From Dipteris shenzhenensis (lineage: Eukaryota; Polypodiophyta; Polypodiopsida; Gleicheniales), in NCBI GenBank assembly GCA_047967505.1, contig CM106540.1: DNA of 64,000 nt, one strand, 5' to 3'. Below the pieces are notes generated by a model. It had not been told where the DNA came from and searched no databases. It was given only the letters and a program-made list of their open reading frames with translations. Positions 12,430-23,250 of this stretch are shown piece after piece (the stretch's first letter is position 1; every line of letters starts with the position of its first letter). The position numbers and the translations under genes are program-made.

Positions 12430-13200
12430 TAGTTTATGTTGCGACTTGGAGCTGATCTTCCACACGCCATTGCACACCTGGAAAGAGACACTTGCGAGCT
12501 ACTTTTAAGTAGCAAGTTGCCCGCCACAATAGTAACCAGATCTCATCAACTTCTCGTCTTTTCTTGGTCCAATCAAAGGTATCGAGATTCGAAAGAAACC
12601 AATCAAAGGTATATTGGTCCAATCAAAGGTATCGAGACTCGAAAGAAACCAATCAAAGGTATATCAAGCCCATCGTTCACGTACCAATCGCCCACTTCAT
12701 ATACCACTAATTTATCTCCTGTCGCTGCCCTGTTTTCATATCTCTTGCAGACTTGTAGCACAGCCTAGTACACACTCAGCAGTCAGCACCACTGCCCACA
12801 GATACCGAGCAGGCTGCTTTCGAAGCTCCAAATCATGTACCCACTACGAGTGTTAGGCAAAAACCTCAGCTTGCATCGGCTGACCAGCTCAGATTTCTCC
12901 CCATCTTTAGAGTTCCTGTTAAGACTTTGAAATGAGATGTGATCATTTGGAAAGTGTCTGTATTTGGATTGGTTGCTTAAAATATTTTCCGCTAGCACTA
13001 GCACAGCCTTCCGAAAGCCGACTTTCTTGCCTAGAGCTACATCACGATTCACCACCGAGCTCTGTGCCGTCATCGAGCTGTAAAAGCAGGAGCTACAGCG
13101 CGTACGTGCCCATTGTTAAGCTTTACTTTAGCCGCAAATACTTGTCTCTTTAACAATATATGTTATTACTATTATTTATTCGTCTTTATCGAATCGCCCA
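12430..13200. other. Left part of a GC-richer island
   Basis: Base composition rises compared with the flanks. Short open frames occur on both strands (plus 12436-12768, 110 aa; minus 12783-13073, 96 aa) without recognised motifs. It could be the edge of a host gene or a non-coding repeat. I cannot decide. Confidence 0.35.
12564..12664. repeat. Tandem duplication, 50-bp period
   Basis: TTGGTCCAATCAAAGGTATC begins at 12564 and again at 12614. The two copies differ at one visible base (GAGATTC versus GAGACTC). A smaller AATCAAAGGTAT module recurs inside each copy. Confidence 0.9.
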
Positions 13201-13387
13201 CTGCAAGGTGGGCACTGGGAATGCCGGTTCCCTCCAATCTTCCAGTAAACTCACTAGCATGCCGTTAAGTCAATCCGCATAGTGGTCATTCACGACTTTC
13301 CGGTTTCTCTATAAACTACCTTGACGGACAGCAAAATCGCCGACACTGAAACGGTCGGAGTGCCGGTTCCCTCCAGACTTTTTCTAA

Positions 13388-13399
13388 GTATATATATAT
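13388..13399 (+). promoter_or_regulatory. Candidate TATA box
   Basis: A TATATATATATC run lies 50-60 bp upstream of the ATG at 13449 in a GC-richer context, a plausible plant core-promoter arrangement. It could equally be a random TA run. Only transcript data would settle it. Confidence 0.3.
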
Positions 13400-13448
13400 C
13401 AAGCTGCACCTTCAGTCCTCGCAAATTCTCACCGATATCGTCTCTCCA

Positions 13449-13592
13449 ATGGCCCCATATAAGAGTCGCCTGAAGGTTCTTCCTGCTTGGCTGGTCACTC
13501 CCCTGCCCTTCAGTGCCGTTAATTCAATCCGCATTTCCTTCTCCCAGGTGAAGGCGATCGGCCTCTTTGAGTTTTATCACTTGTGCGCTTAG
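13449..13592 (+). CDS. Small hypothetical ORF (47 aa) downstream of a TATA-like run
   Basis: An ATG at 13449 opens 47 codons to TAG at 13590-13592. The product starts MAPYKSRLKVLPAWLVT and is mildly basic, with no domain I recognise. Within the frame, CTCCCAG followed by GTGAAG (about 13544-13552) matches a plant splice donor context, so the frame might be a first exon rather than a complete gene. I chose this start because it is the first ATG after the TATA-like run. No homology is recognised, and part of the frame lies in duplicated sequence (the GCCGTTAATTCAATCCGCAT segment at 13514 has a copy at 13261), which argues against ordinary coding DNA. It is a candidate only. Confidence 0.2.
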   Translation: MAPYKSRLKVLPAWLVTPLPFSAVNSIRISFSQVKAIGLFEFYHLCA

Positions 13593-13990
13593 AAGTAGAA
13601 CCGGTCATATGGTGCAGCCAAGGATGATTTGCCTATTTCCCCAACTATCTTGAGGGACGCCGTCAGGCTCGTCTGGATTTTGGCAAGTTGTCCTTGGCTA
13701 CACAGCCTGAACGGCGCTACTTTCAAGCTCTCAAGTGAAATCTTCCCGGTGAATTCATTACGAGAAGCATCAGCGGATTCAGCGCTACTTTGCCGTTGGG
13801 TAATTCGTTTTAATTTGGGCAAGTTGTCCCTGGCTATACAGCTTTATAATCAGCTCTACCTGCTTTCATTGTCACTGCACTTCGCAAAGATCGCGCGTTG
13901 CATTAACGGCCTCGATAACTGTCTTCTCAATCCACAGCTGCCCTTCATTGCCATACCTTCTCTTCCTACATCAGGTCCACGTAGTTTGTA

Positions 13991-14384
13991 GCTGTGTAAG
14001 GCTACTACTTTCCATCTTCAGTGTGGATCGGTGCCATGTTGCGTAGCCCATTGCGTAGGGAGCTGGTCCGTCTGTTAATTTGTCCGGGTTGTTTCCCTGT
14101 CCTGCGGCCTACTGTATCGTTTACGTGAGGATGTGGTTGACTAAATACACAGGGATTGCAAAACCTTGCGCCCGAAACAGCTACGTTGCTGTGTAAGGCT
14201 ACTACTTTCCATCTTCAGTGTGGATCGGTGCCATGTTGCGTAGCCCATTGCGTAGGGAGCTGGTCCGTCTGTTAATTTGTCCGGGTTGTTTCCCTGTCCT
14301 GCGGCCTACTGTATCGTTTACGTCAGGATGTGGTTGACTAAATACACAGGGATTGCAAAACCTTGCGCCCGAAACAGCTACGTT
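13991..14384. repeat. Near-identical tandem duplication, 197-bp unit
   Basis: Copy 1 is 13991-14187 and copy 2 is 14188-14384. Reading base by base I find one difference (TTACGTGAGG versus TTACGTCAGG). The duplication is head-to-tail and exact at the join. It is much younger than other tandem repeats in the window, or it is being homogenised. A minus-strand 81-codon frame (14202-14447) runs through copy 2 without recognised motifs. Confidence 0.95.
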
Positions 14385-15100
14385 GCTGGCAGTGGCAGGC
14401 AGATTAGTAGTATTTTCGTTTGCACTACCTGAGGATAGTATTCTCATTGATGCTATAGAAGCATCGGTAGTTATGACTTTAGGATAATCATGTGTTCGTG
14501 AGCGCTGCAGTGTGGCTTTCTGTTGAATAATCAGAAAAAGAGCGATGGAAAATGGCAGCTTTCATCTTCATATAGCGATGTGGGACTGCTGCAAATGATA
14601 CAAGGATGGAACCATCATCCACGGACGGGCGAGAGCAACACAACGAAGAATTTGTGCGGCAACCGAGAACAGTGCTGTCTGTACAAGTGACGCTCCCTGT
14701 CGTTGACTCATTGGCAGATAAGTCGGAAAGAGAACTTCTCCTTCTCTTCAAACCAGCTTTAGCAACTACACTCCTCTTTTCTAAATTTACTAGCAAACCG
14801 TGTCAAATTGTGCATATGATAATATCGTCAAGGAGTACACAATTGGTGAGGGGTAAACAAAATATAATGTCGGGTGTCATGCATGATTTTTTCAAGTTAG
14901 TTTCGTTAGCAATATAAAATTAGCCAATACAAAATTTTATATTTTTTCCTTCAAATTTTACATTTTTTCTTTCAAAATTCAAAAGAAAATATATAAAAAA
15001 GTACTACATTCTACCAATATGGTGAAACTAAAAAAATAAGCTTGAAAAATTTTGCCAAGATTTTATATTAATATATAAGCATAGCTTCGATAAAAACATC
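14385..15100. other. Right part of the GC-richer island, then AT-rich DNA
   Basis: Two overlapping frames on opposite strands (plus 14606-14917, 103 aa; minus 14488-14796, 102 aa) compete for the same stretch. Neither has a motif I know, so I call neither. After 14900 the DNA becomes AT-rich and featureless. Confidence 0.3.
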
Positions 15101-15129
15101 CTTGGTGTGTCGAAAATTTTTGCGACGTC

Positions 15130-15640
15130 ATGAAGGCGCATTGGCGTAATAATGAGACGCAATCTATTTGTTTAGAACACCGCATAGCTCAACACATGGC
15201 ATCTTTGCACTACTTCGTGTAGCACAATCTCTGGCCTACGATGCCTGATCACTTATTATCGCGCAACCTTTTGCTGCAGCTTTACCACCTGTCACTGGGC
15301 ATGCACCCATGCAGATCATTAAAATTGAAGGTTGGCTTGGAGAGACTACCACGTTGGTTCTTTCCATAATAATTAGATGCAATCTATCATTCTGAACACC
15401 GCCGCAGTGCAGTCTCTGGCTTGACCACTTGTCATCATGCAGCCTTTTGCCGCTTCTTTGCCCGCAACCCATGCAAATCATAGGTTGTCTTAGAGAGACC
15501 ACCGCGCAAGTTTTTGGTGTAATAATGAGATGCAATCTATCATTATGAGCATCGCCTCAGTGCAGTCTCTGGCATGACCACTTGTCATCGCCCAGAATTC
15601 AAGGTTTTCTTGGAGAGACCACAGCGTTGGTTCTTAGAGT
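15130..15640. repeat. Degenerate tandem repeat (about 150-220 bp units)
   Basis: AATAATGAGACGCAATCTAT near 15148 recurs as AATAATTAGATGCAATCTAT near 15366 and AATAATGAGATGCAATCTAT near 15518. Each copy is followed by CAGTCTCTGGC-like and GGAGAGACCAC-like segments. There are three to four diverged copies with indels. Confidence 0.75.
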
Positions 15641-15760
15641 TATAGCTTCGTTACCTATTTTTACGTATTACGGGAGGAGATCTATGAAAGCCATCGTGTT
15701 GGTTCTTGGAGTTATATATTTTTGTACCAAGGAAAATGTATTCCGTTGTGCAATCAAGCA

Positions 15761-15924
15761 AAATGCAATTGACGATATGGCCTTTGAGGGGTTCCCTTTA
15801 GGAGCAAGGGACATATCTACATGCATTATACAATATTCAGGATGCCATTAGAACAAAATTGCATGTCGATATGGCCCTTGCCCCTAAAGGGGACCCCTCA
15901 AGGGCCATATCGTCAATTGCATTT
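15761..15924. mobile_element. Fold-back (MITE-like) element, copy 1
   Basis: The left arm 15761-15826 (starting AAATGCAATTGACGATATGG) and the right arm 15859-15924 are inverted copies of about 66 bp with a few mismatches, separated by about 32 bp. Each arm also contains a second-order palindrome, CCCTTGAGGGG then CCCTTTAGGGGCAAGGG. A related copy lies at 39160-39290. There is no coding capacity. The class is inferred from structure alone. I found no convincing target duplication. Confidence 0.75.
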
Positions 15925-15929
15925 TTTGA

Positions 15930-17035
15930 AAGTTTAATTGTATTTTTCTAGATGTATCTCCATGCAACCACAACGGTGGGGTCGTTGGAGTTATTTTAGC
16001 ACTATTTTGGTCATAAACTAAGGAAATTGTAGTCTTTCTTTCTTGGTATTTTAGTCCTTGTTGTAGTAAATATAAATGATGGCAAAAGCATAATTTATCG
16101 AGTGACAATTGAGCGAAAGAGATTACAATGTACATTTACATCCAATAACAGGTTATATAAAAATTATCAACTTATATCAAGAAAAAATTGAACAGAGGAT
16201 CCTACATTTATAAAAACTCAACAATTGTTGAGAGCCTTAAACAAAAGATTACAAGTAACGGCCATAACCATTCAAATACAAATATAAAAGTTAACAATAG
16301 TGCATACTAAGAGCCTCAAATTGAACAAAAAGAGATTACATAAATGCCTTAGTCTCTTAGAGACCAAAACATTACATCCAGTGAGCCAAAAGATCGTTGA
16401 GCTCACCCAAAAGATTACATCCAGCCATTGCTGAGAGCCTCGTTTGAGCAAGAGGGAATTTGTACAGCTCAGTTTTCAGCTAGTCTAGCTTGTTGCATTT
16501 AAAAAATTTAGGGAGCCAAAGGAGGATACGATGGAGAGGTCAAAGACCATGCACATTGCCAAGACTCAGTTAATCACCCCCCCCGCAAGTCAAGAGTACT
16601 CTGACCTAAAAATATTAAGGGCTTCGTCGATATCTAGAGGGAACCCATACAGTACAGCCATAAAGAGGCCCTCTGTGAGCATGTTGTCCAAGGTGATGAC
16701 ATTCAGATGTGTGGGGAGTTGCCTGTGGGAACGAAGAGTCTCCACTAGTGCAAGCATTTCTATTCCACATGAGTGCAACGCAATCACCTTATATGAGAAG
16801 GTAGATATTATTGGGATCACAGAGCACCAAGGGGGGGACCAACTAGGCATGCTAAAGATGAGTGGGTGAGCAGAAGATGAGTAGGGGAGCAGATGCAGTG
16901 ACGAGAGTTAGAGGAGGGAGAGTGGAGCAAAGTAGAGCAGGGGCAAAAAAGAGATAGAGGATAGAGGAGGGGTGTGGAGCAAAGTAGCAAAGCATGGGCA
17001 GATCAAAGCAACATAGTAAAATGCCAAATGCCACG
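15930..17035. other. Unassigned DNA, possibly the 3' end of an unknown LTR element
   Basis: On the minus strand a frame at 16850-16590 (86 aa, unrecognised) ends shortly before a G8 tract (C8 on the plus strand, 16577-16586) that is followed by TGATTAACTGAG. That arrangement resembles a polypurine tract followed by an LTR. The following 500 bp have repeated TGTAATC-TTT words typical of LTR ends. I found no second LTR and no pol motif. Confidence 0.25.
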
Positions 17036-17039
17036 GATC

Positions 17040-17067
17040 TTATATATATATATATATATATATATAA
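17040..17067. repeat. (TA)n microsatellite
   Basis: About 14 TA dinucleotides. It creates spurious Tyr-Ile frames on both strands. Confidence 0.95.
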
Positions 17068-17069
17068 AG

Positions 17070-17790
17070 TTCGAGCCATCGTGGTGGCTGGAGCCTGGGG
17101 TTCCATCCATATTAGTTACAAGCCACCACGGTGGAATCCCCCAGACGGGCTGGTAATCATGAAAAAGATGCCATGTGGTGCCACTTCGGTGGCTGGTAAT
17201 TAACTTAGCCATGATAGATGTGGCTGATGAGAGCCACCACCACTGGGCAGTAATTCTCATTACCATGTCTAATTACTCATTACCATGCACTCTAGTTCTC
17301 TACTAAGCATGCGATCCCGATGACTGATAATTTTTACTGCACTCGTAGTGATTATGCATGCTAAAGCGCGGTGGTGGGTGAGCGGTGGCATGATGGAATC
17401 GTAGCCACGACAGACGTGACTAATGGCAACCACCACCATCGAGCAGTAATTCCCACAAAAGTAAATCGTGAAGCCTAATCACCTCTAATCCCTCATTACC
17501 ATAATTTACTGCACTCATAGTAATCATGCATGCAAGCCCGGTGGTGGTAACTGGAAGCTGAGTAATTGTGGGTCACTGTGGTGGCTGGTAATTAACTAAT
17601 AGCCCAATGGATCTTAGTCGCCACCACAAATGTGGCTAGGAATCTTAGATGCCACGACCTCTAATCACTCATTACCATGCAAGTCAGTATTGCTGCCTTG
17701 AATTATTCAAAATTCGAGCCAACCACCACGGTGGCTCTCACCTTGATAGTAGTCGAGCTACAACCACCGCAATAGCTCTCACCTTGATAG
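17070..17790. repeat. Palindrome-rich repeat (CCACCACGGTGGC type)
   Basis: At least ten variants of a short near-palindrome, such as GAGCCACCACGGTGGCT, are interleaved with a recurring CTCATTACCATGCA / ATTTACTGCACTC-TAGT segment (near 17270, 17490 and 17665). This suggests a decayed tandem unit of roughly 200 bp that carries several stem-loops. No coding frame was seen. Confidence 0.7.
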
Positions 17791-18250
17791 TGTAGTTGGC
17801 TATTCCATGCCCTTAACTGTTTCCTCTTACATCCCTCTCGAATGTTTCATTCTCCCTTGCAATCTCAAGCCTCCACTATTCCATTTCCTTCACTGCTTCA
17901 TCTTCTATTCCTCGACCATTTCTTTCTTCCTTGCACTCTTCTTGCAACTTCTATCCCCTCCTAATGGACCCTGCATAGTTCGAGAGCTCCTCACACAATC
18001 TTTCCTCCCCCTCTACAGCATAGTGCCAAATCCCCTCCTCCCCTCATCTTGAAATCGTGACATATGGGGGCTCCTCTCTCGCTATTCAAAAGCCCCAATT
18101 TGGATGCTCTCCAAAACTTCACTAGGATGGTGCAGGAGGTGAACGTGAAGGAGGGGCAACTAGACTATCAAGGTCACAAGATTTTTAAACATTTTATATA
18201 GGCCCATCATGTTTTGACATCCATTTTAATTATGTTTAGGGTTTCATCGT
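17791..18250. other. Unassigned pyrimidine-rich DNA
   Basis: Nothing was recognised. An 81-codon plus-strand frame at 17807-18052 reflects CT-rich composition. Confidence 0.45.
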
Positions 18251-18376
18251 GCCCCCTGCCCCCACCCTAACCCCTCCAATCCCCCCCCACCCTCATCGCC
18301 CTCCCCTTCCATTGCCCTCCCCCTACTTGCCCCGCCCACACCCGTCGCCCTCCCCCATACCCCCCTCCCCCCACCC
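18251..18376. repeat. C-rich tract
   Basis: The plus strand is strongly C-rich with several C4-C8 runs separated by short spacers, including CCCCCCCCACCC near 18284. The minus strand therefore carries many G-runs suitable for G-quadruplex folding. The Gly-rich minus-strand frames 18244-18515 are composition artefacts. Confidence 0.75.
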
Positions 18377-18779
18377 TTGCTACCAGAATCCACGATGATG
18401 TGTGGGAACTGCTTGTCAACAAACCTCCTATTCTCATGTATGCACACCTAGTGTGGGCCATCAAATTTGATATGGAGCCTATACTAGGAGAGGAAAATAT
18501 TTTTGAGGTTATCACATGACATTGAAGAAAATCTATATAATAGCATGCCTTTCACCAGTTTAGGATAGTGTGATTTTTATAACTGGCTTCTACAGTTACA
18601 GCTGTAACATGACTTTTACAACTAAGTTCCACAATTAACAGAGTTGCAACATGATGTATGACATTGGGTAGAATGAATGAATGATTGGTTTTGTGCATAT
18701 GATGTGTATTTGAAATTGGATAGAATGAATGAATGACATGTGAGTTAAGTAGTTACATTTATAAATGCTACTTGGATGT

Positions 18780-20640
18780 AGCTAGTCTTCTCTGAAAAAA
18801 GTACTTCCAAACCTACAAAATCTCAAAACCACTTGATAGAACCAATTTACTTTAAATCATGTTACAGAACCCCACTTTACAAAGCTTATTAAGTTCTTTA
18901 AAGTAAACTCTTTCTAAACCACTTTACAAAGCACATAAAGTACTTTATGAAGCTTATAACGTACTCTAAACCACTTTACAAAGCCTATAAGCTACTTTAA
19001 AGTAAATGAAAAGTACCTCAAGAATACTAAAAGTAATTTACATGAAGATAAAATTTCTTGCGAGTACTTATTAGAACATCACAATACTATACAAGCTCTT
19101 TACAAGTACTATGAAGCTTATAAAGTACTTGCATGCATACACTTTAAGTATTTTCCCAATAGTTTACAATACAATGCATAAGACATGGTTACAACGATTG
19201 AGTTCTTTTATTTTGCATTTCCATGTTCAAGTAAGACGTACATTCTCCTTTGCTCTCTCTTTCAAAAACACCTGCTCCAATTTGAGCAATGAGAGAATGC
19301 TATCAGCTTTAGCCTCTTGACAAACCCAGCTTGCTTCTTTCATCATCTATAACAATAGGACTAACAGGATGGTTAAAAAATGAGCACTGATAGTACTTCT
19401 AGACCATTTAATAATACTTAATAACTATTTAATAGTACTGCAAAACCACTTATAGTGCTTCAATGACCACTTAATAGTGCTTCAAGACCACTTAATAGTT
19501 CTTTAACAGCACTAAATAGTACCTCTAGACCACTTAGAAGCACTTATTGGTACTTTTGAACCACTTAATAGTACTTAATAACTATTTAATAGTACTATAG
19601 AACTACCTAATAGTGGACCACTTAATAGTGCTTTAACACCACTTTATAAAACTTTAGAACTATTTAATAATACTATAGAACTACTCATCAATAGTGCTTT
19701 AAGACCACTTAATAGTACTTTTGCAGCACTAACAAGTACTTCAATACCATTTAATAGTACTTCTCGACCACTAAGAAGCAATTGGGAACCATATATAAGT
19801 ACTTTAATACCCCTAAGAAGTGCTTATAAACCAGTCACAATAGGACCTCTAGACCACTTAGAAGTGCATCCAAGAAGTAATTCTAAAAGGAGTTTAGAAT
19901 TATTTATAGTAGTTATACCTGCTCCACATGTAATTTACCTTGGCCTTAAGTCCTTTTAAAAGATCTAAAGCTCTTGGCACAAAAGTACTCCATTACCACT
20001 TTAAAATTATTGGAAGTTCTTTTGTGCCATTAAAAGTCCACCTAAAAGTCCTTTCGAGCTATTAAAAGTACCACATAAAAGTGGTTCAAAGCTATTAAAA
20101 GAACCACCAAAAAGTTCTTCAAAGCTATTAAAAGCACCACCTAAAAGTGCTTCTGAGTGCCTGAAAGTACTCTAGGACTGTTGTTATTTTCAATGGTACT
20201 AAAGTACATGCAAGTACTAGTGTCTGAAGTACTTAAGTACATGGAGTACTGAAATTGTTCCAAGTGGTAGTAAAGTACATGGAAGTACTAAAGTACCAAA
20301 GTTGTTTTAAGTGGTACTAAATCAGTAGAGTGTCTGAAGGTGCTCTAAGACTGCTGTTACTTTCAATCTATTTTCAAGTGACACTGAAGTTGTTCCAAGT
20401 ACATGGAAGTACTGAAATACCAAAGTTGTTCTAAGTGGTACTAAACTAGTAGAGTGTCAGAAGGTGCTCTAGGACTGCTGTTACTTTCAATTTATTTTCA
20501 AGTGACACTGAAGTTGTTCCAAGTGGTATTTAGGTACATGGAAGTACTTCAATATTAGAATCATGGGAAGTTATTTGGTGCCATTGAAAGTCCACCTAAA
20601 AGTGCTATAGAGCTATTAATATTACCACTTGAAAGTGGTT
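18780..20640. repeat. Decayed tandem arrays of AGTACTT / CCACTTAATAGTACTT type
   Basis: There are three blocks of one theme. 18780-19110 has CTTTACAAAGC-TATAAAGTACTTT units. 19385-19900 has GACCACTTAATAGTACTTCT units of about 20-45 bp. 19975-20640 has AAGTCCACCTAAAAGTGCTT and AAGTACATGGAAGTACT units. Many are partial palindromes around AGTACT. No gene is present, and a 69-codon frame at 19111-19320 lies in a non-repetitive gap. Confidence 0.75.
20328..20545. repeat. Direct repeat, 124-bp period, inside the AGTACTT array
   Basis: GAGTGTCTGAAGGTGCTCTA at 20328 recurs as GAGTGTCAGAAGGTGCTCTA at 20452. Both continue with GACTGCTGTTACTTTCAAT and CAAGTGACACTGAAGTTG. A third, poorer copy begins near 20155. 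Confidence 0.85.
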
Positions 20641-23030
20641 TAGAGTTATTTAAAGTAAATGTTCTACCTACTAAACCTCTTGTTGTCTTAGTGAGTATGG
20701 AGGCAAGATCTAGAGCTTTTTTCACTTGATTAGCCTATTAATTAGATGCTTTATGTTTCTAGAATCTTGAAAATGGAAAATCACGAGTTGCACTAGGCAA
20801 CTACTTTGCATTCACTATACATTTTCCATTGTTGACTGTGTCATCAAAGATTTTCCTTTGCTGACTATGTCATGAAAGATTTGGCAAATTTAATTGCCTC
20901 CTCAAGTGACTTAGGCTCATCTTTCTTAACCTAATTTTCATAATCAAGGTCATGCCCATGGATAAATCCATACAGTTTCTAGAAGTCATTGATGCCCATA
21001 AGATTCAAAGTGACTTTCTGATTCTCATTGATGTCTTGGGTCAATGGTCAATTATCCATATTTTACTGATCTCATGCATCATTTCATCTCATTCTCTAGG
21101 AGGAACTCCTTTCAAAAGAGTGCCTTAAACTATGCCCTAGAGGTGTGGGTATCACATCACTCTCCGTTAGACTAAGCCATCACTTATAAGCCTTGCTCCC
21201 AAGAGACAAACTGGCTTGTAGGTCATGCAAGTGCCCTAGTGTTTGACATAAGCTATGCAAGTCCTACCTCTTCCATAAGACAGTGGTTGACAACATCTTT
21301 ATTTGGATATTTTTCCTCCCCATTAAAAGTGTGAGGTTGCAAATCCTTCTAAACAAGGGCGGAATCAGGAGATCCACCAACTCTCAACAAAGAGACTAGA
21401 GAGACAACGGATGACATTGTAAGTGGCACCGGAGCTCCCTCTCCATCAAGTGGTGTGATTCACACATGACTTGACCAGGGAGGCAGTGGGACACATGGCT
21501 ATGGGACTAATAATTGCAAACCTAAAGTATATTGAATATTATTGAAAATCTATAGAATATTATTAACTTTAATCTCTATACCATCATGACATCGCTCCAA
21601 ATTTTGGTACTGAGACAAAACCAACCACATCATCATCCAACAAATCCTCTTCAAATTTTTCATGCATGGCATCATCTAGTGGTTCCACACCCACAACCAG
21701 ACCCATAGTTCCAAGCTCCTCTAGATAGACTACCAAAGCACCCATAGATGTAGACACAAGTAGAACAAACTCCTCAATGGTGTCTAGATCATGTGCAACA
21801 AGAAATTTATTTAAAAATGTGGAAATAATAGATAATGGAAGTGACCACCAACAATAAGAACTTCCAAGACCTTGAAGTCCTATTGCCACTGTAGCCTAAA
21901 ACTCATCACGAGTTTGTCAGGGGAATAGGAAATGAAATGGATAGGATGGATGCATGAGAGGAGATGAATTATAGATAAAATATAGAGGGTGTAAATATGA
22001 AATATGGGATCAATTTATAAGGATAATAGGAGATGAGATGGATCACATGGATGCATGAGATGAGTTGAGATGAGAGATGAATATAAGATGGGTTTAGGGG
22101 TGAAGGATGGATGGAAGGGGGGAAGAGAGGCATGGAGAAATGGTTGAAAGGGGGGGGAAATAAGGGAAGATAAAGGGGAAAGGGGGAGGGAATGAAGGAA
22201 AGGATAAAAGGGGTGGGAAAGAGGGAAAGGCATAGGGCTGAATGAGGGAAAGGAAAGTTGAATATGGGTCACAATTTAGAGGGTTGGATGTAGGGTTTAG
22301 GATATTATTAAAAAAACTAACAAACAATAAAGAATAAACTAGCCTCTAAAGATTGGAGGATAGAGGTGAAGATTTTGGGAATATTTCCTTTGATGTAAGA
22401 AATCCTTAAACCTTAAGCTCTAACTTTAATCTATGCAAGCATGCATGTATAAGAGAGCATCTAATACATTCTTTTTGTGTCTTTAATATGTAGATGATAG
22501 AGGTTGACCTTCACATACATGAACAACTAAGGTTGACCTTTACAAATGTGAACAATGGTTAGCGGACATGGAGTGTAGTGGTGTGAGCGGGGATGGTGTC
22601 ATGATGACAAGGATGAGTTATTGGAGGAGGACCCTTCCTATGTTTAGCCTAATGAGACAAGGGCTATGATTTCAATGAGGAATGAAGGAACGAGGAGAAA
22701 CAAGCAGCTATGGTGATAAGAAGAAAGGATGGCATGCTATGAGTCTTCTTGCAATAGTGTAGTGTGTAGCTACTATGGTAGTGTAGGCTGGTTAATGTCC
22801 CTTCAAAATTCATGTTTAACAATGTGCCTCTGGCAATCCTTGTGTACATGCACACATGCACATGCATGCACGTAGACATGCACACACACATTTTTAAGGC
22901 AATAGCCATGAGTAGAACACAAGTAAAAGTCCTACAAATTGAGTAGGACAAAGTTGGGTGAACAATCTACACAATGATCAAGAGACGTGGGTGAAAGATG
23001 CCCTTATCGTCAAGAATTAAGGTGACATTC
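20641..23030. other. Unassigned DNA with a purine-rich tract
   Basis: No gene is supported. The minus-strand frame 21584-21889 (101 aa) encodes an acidic segment (EKFEEDLLDDD) but has no recognised domain. 22090-22255 is purine-rich (GGGGGAAA blocks) and explains the Pro/Ser/Phe-rich minus-strand frames there. 20930-21360 has weak minus-strand resemblance to a retrotransposon gag, too slight to call. Confidence 0.4.
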
Positions 23031-23034
23031 CAAG

Positions 23035-23250
23035 ATTTTTTAGGACTAGAGGATGAGGATGCTTTCAATCACCTCCAAAGATTCTATCATAATTGAGTTC
23101 TATTAATGCATGCAATGTTAAGGAGGATTGTATAAATTACTTCTATTGCATCCTACATGAAATCACCCAACAATGGTTCGACAAACTCTTGATTACATAT
23201 TTTGGAGACTATCAGCAGTTGGAAAGAGCCTTCTTGAGGTGATTTAGAAG
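23035..23250 (+). pseudogene. Retrotransposon gag-like fragment
   Basis: In the plus direction, across a frameshift, the translation gives DEDAFNHLQRFYHN and then a segment with TQQWFDKLL and QLERAFLR. This is the order seen in LTR-retrotransposon gag domains, where an HL/F start is followed by a W-[FY] pair and then an L---F---F stretch. At least one frameshift and stops interrupt it. There is no flanking pol or LTR. Assignment to Ty3/gypsy gag is an inference from this spacing only. Confidence 0.4.

Larger units (their letters stand above)
13222..13842. repeat. Degenerate ~137-bp periodicity in the GC-rich island
   Basis: GCCGGTTCCCTCCA occurs at about 13223 and 13362 (139 bp apart). GGCAAGTTGTCC-TGGCTA-ACAGC occurs at 13682 and 13817 (135 bp apart). 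GCCGTTAA-TCAATCCGCAT occurs near 13261 and 13514. The spacings suggest decayed tandem copies of a unit near 137 bp. Confidence 0.6.

Noticed and set aside
14488-14917. Two ~100-codon frames on opposite strands
   Set aside because: They overlap each other and neither has a motif, so I could not choose between them.
17070-17790. Cluster of rho-independent-like terminators or tRNA-like stems
   Set aside because: The stems lack U-tracts, and no cloverleaf or T-loop consensus was found; they are repeat palindromes.
20930-21360. Minus-strand gag-like similarity
   Set aside because: Only one short FNGEE-like word; the rest does not follow gag spacing.
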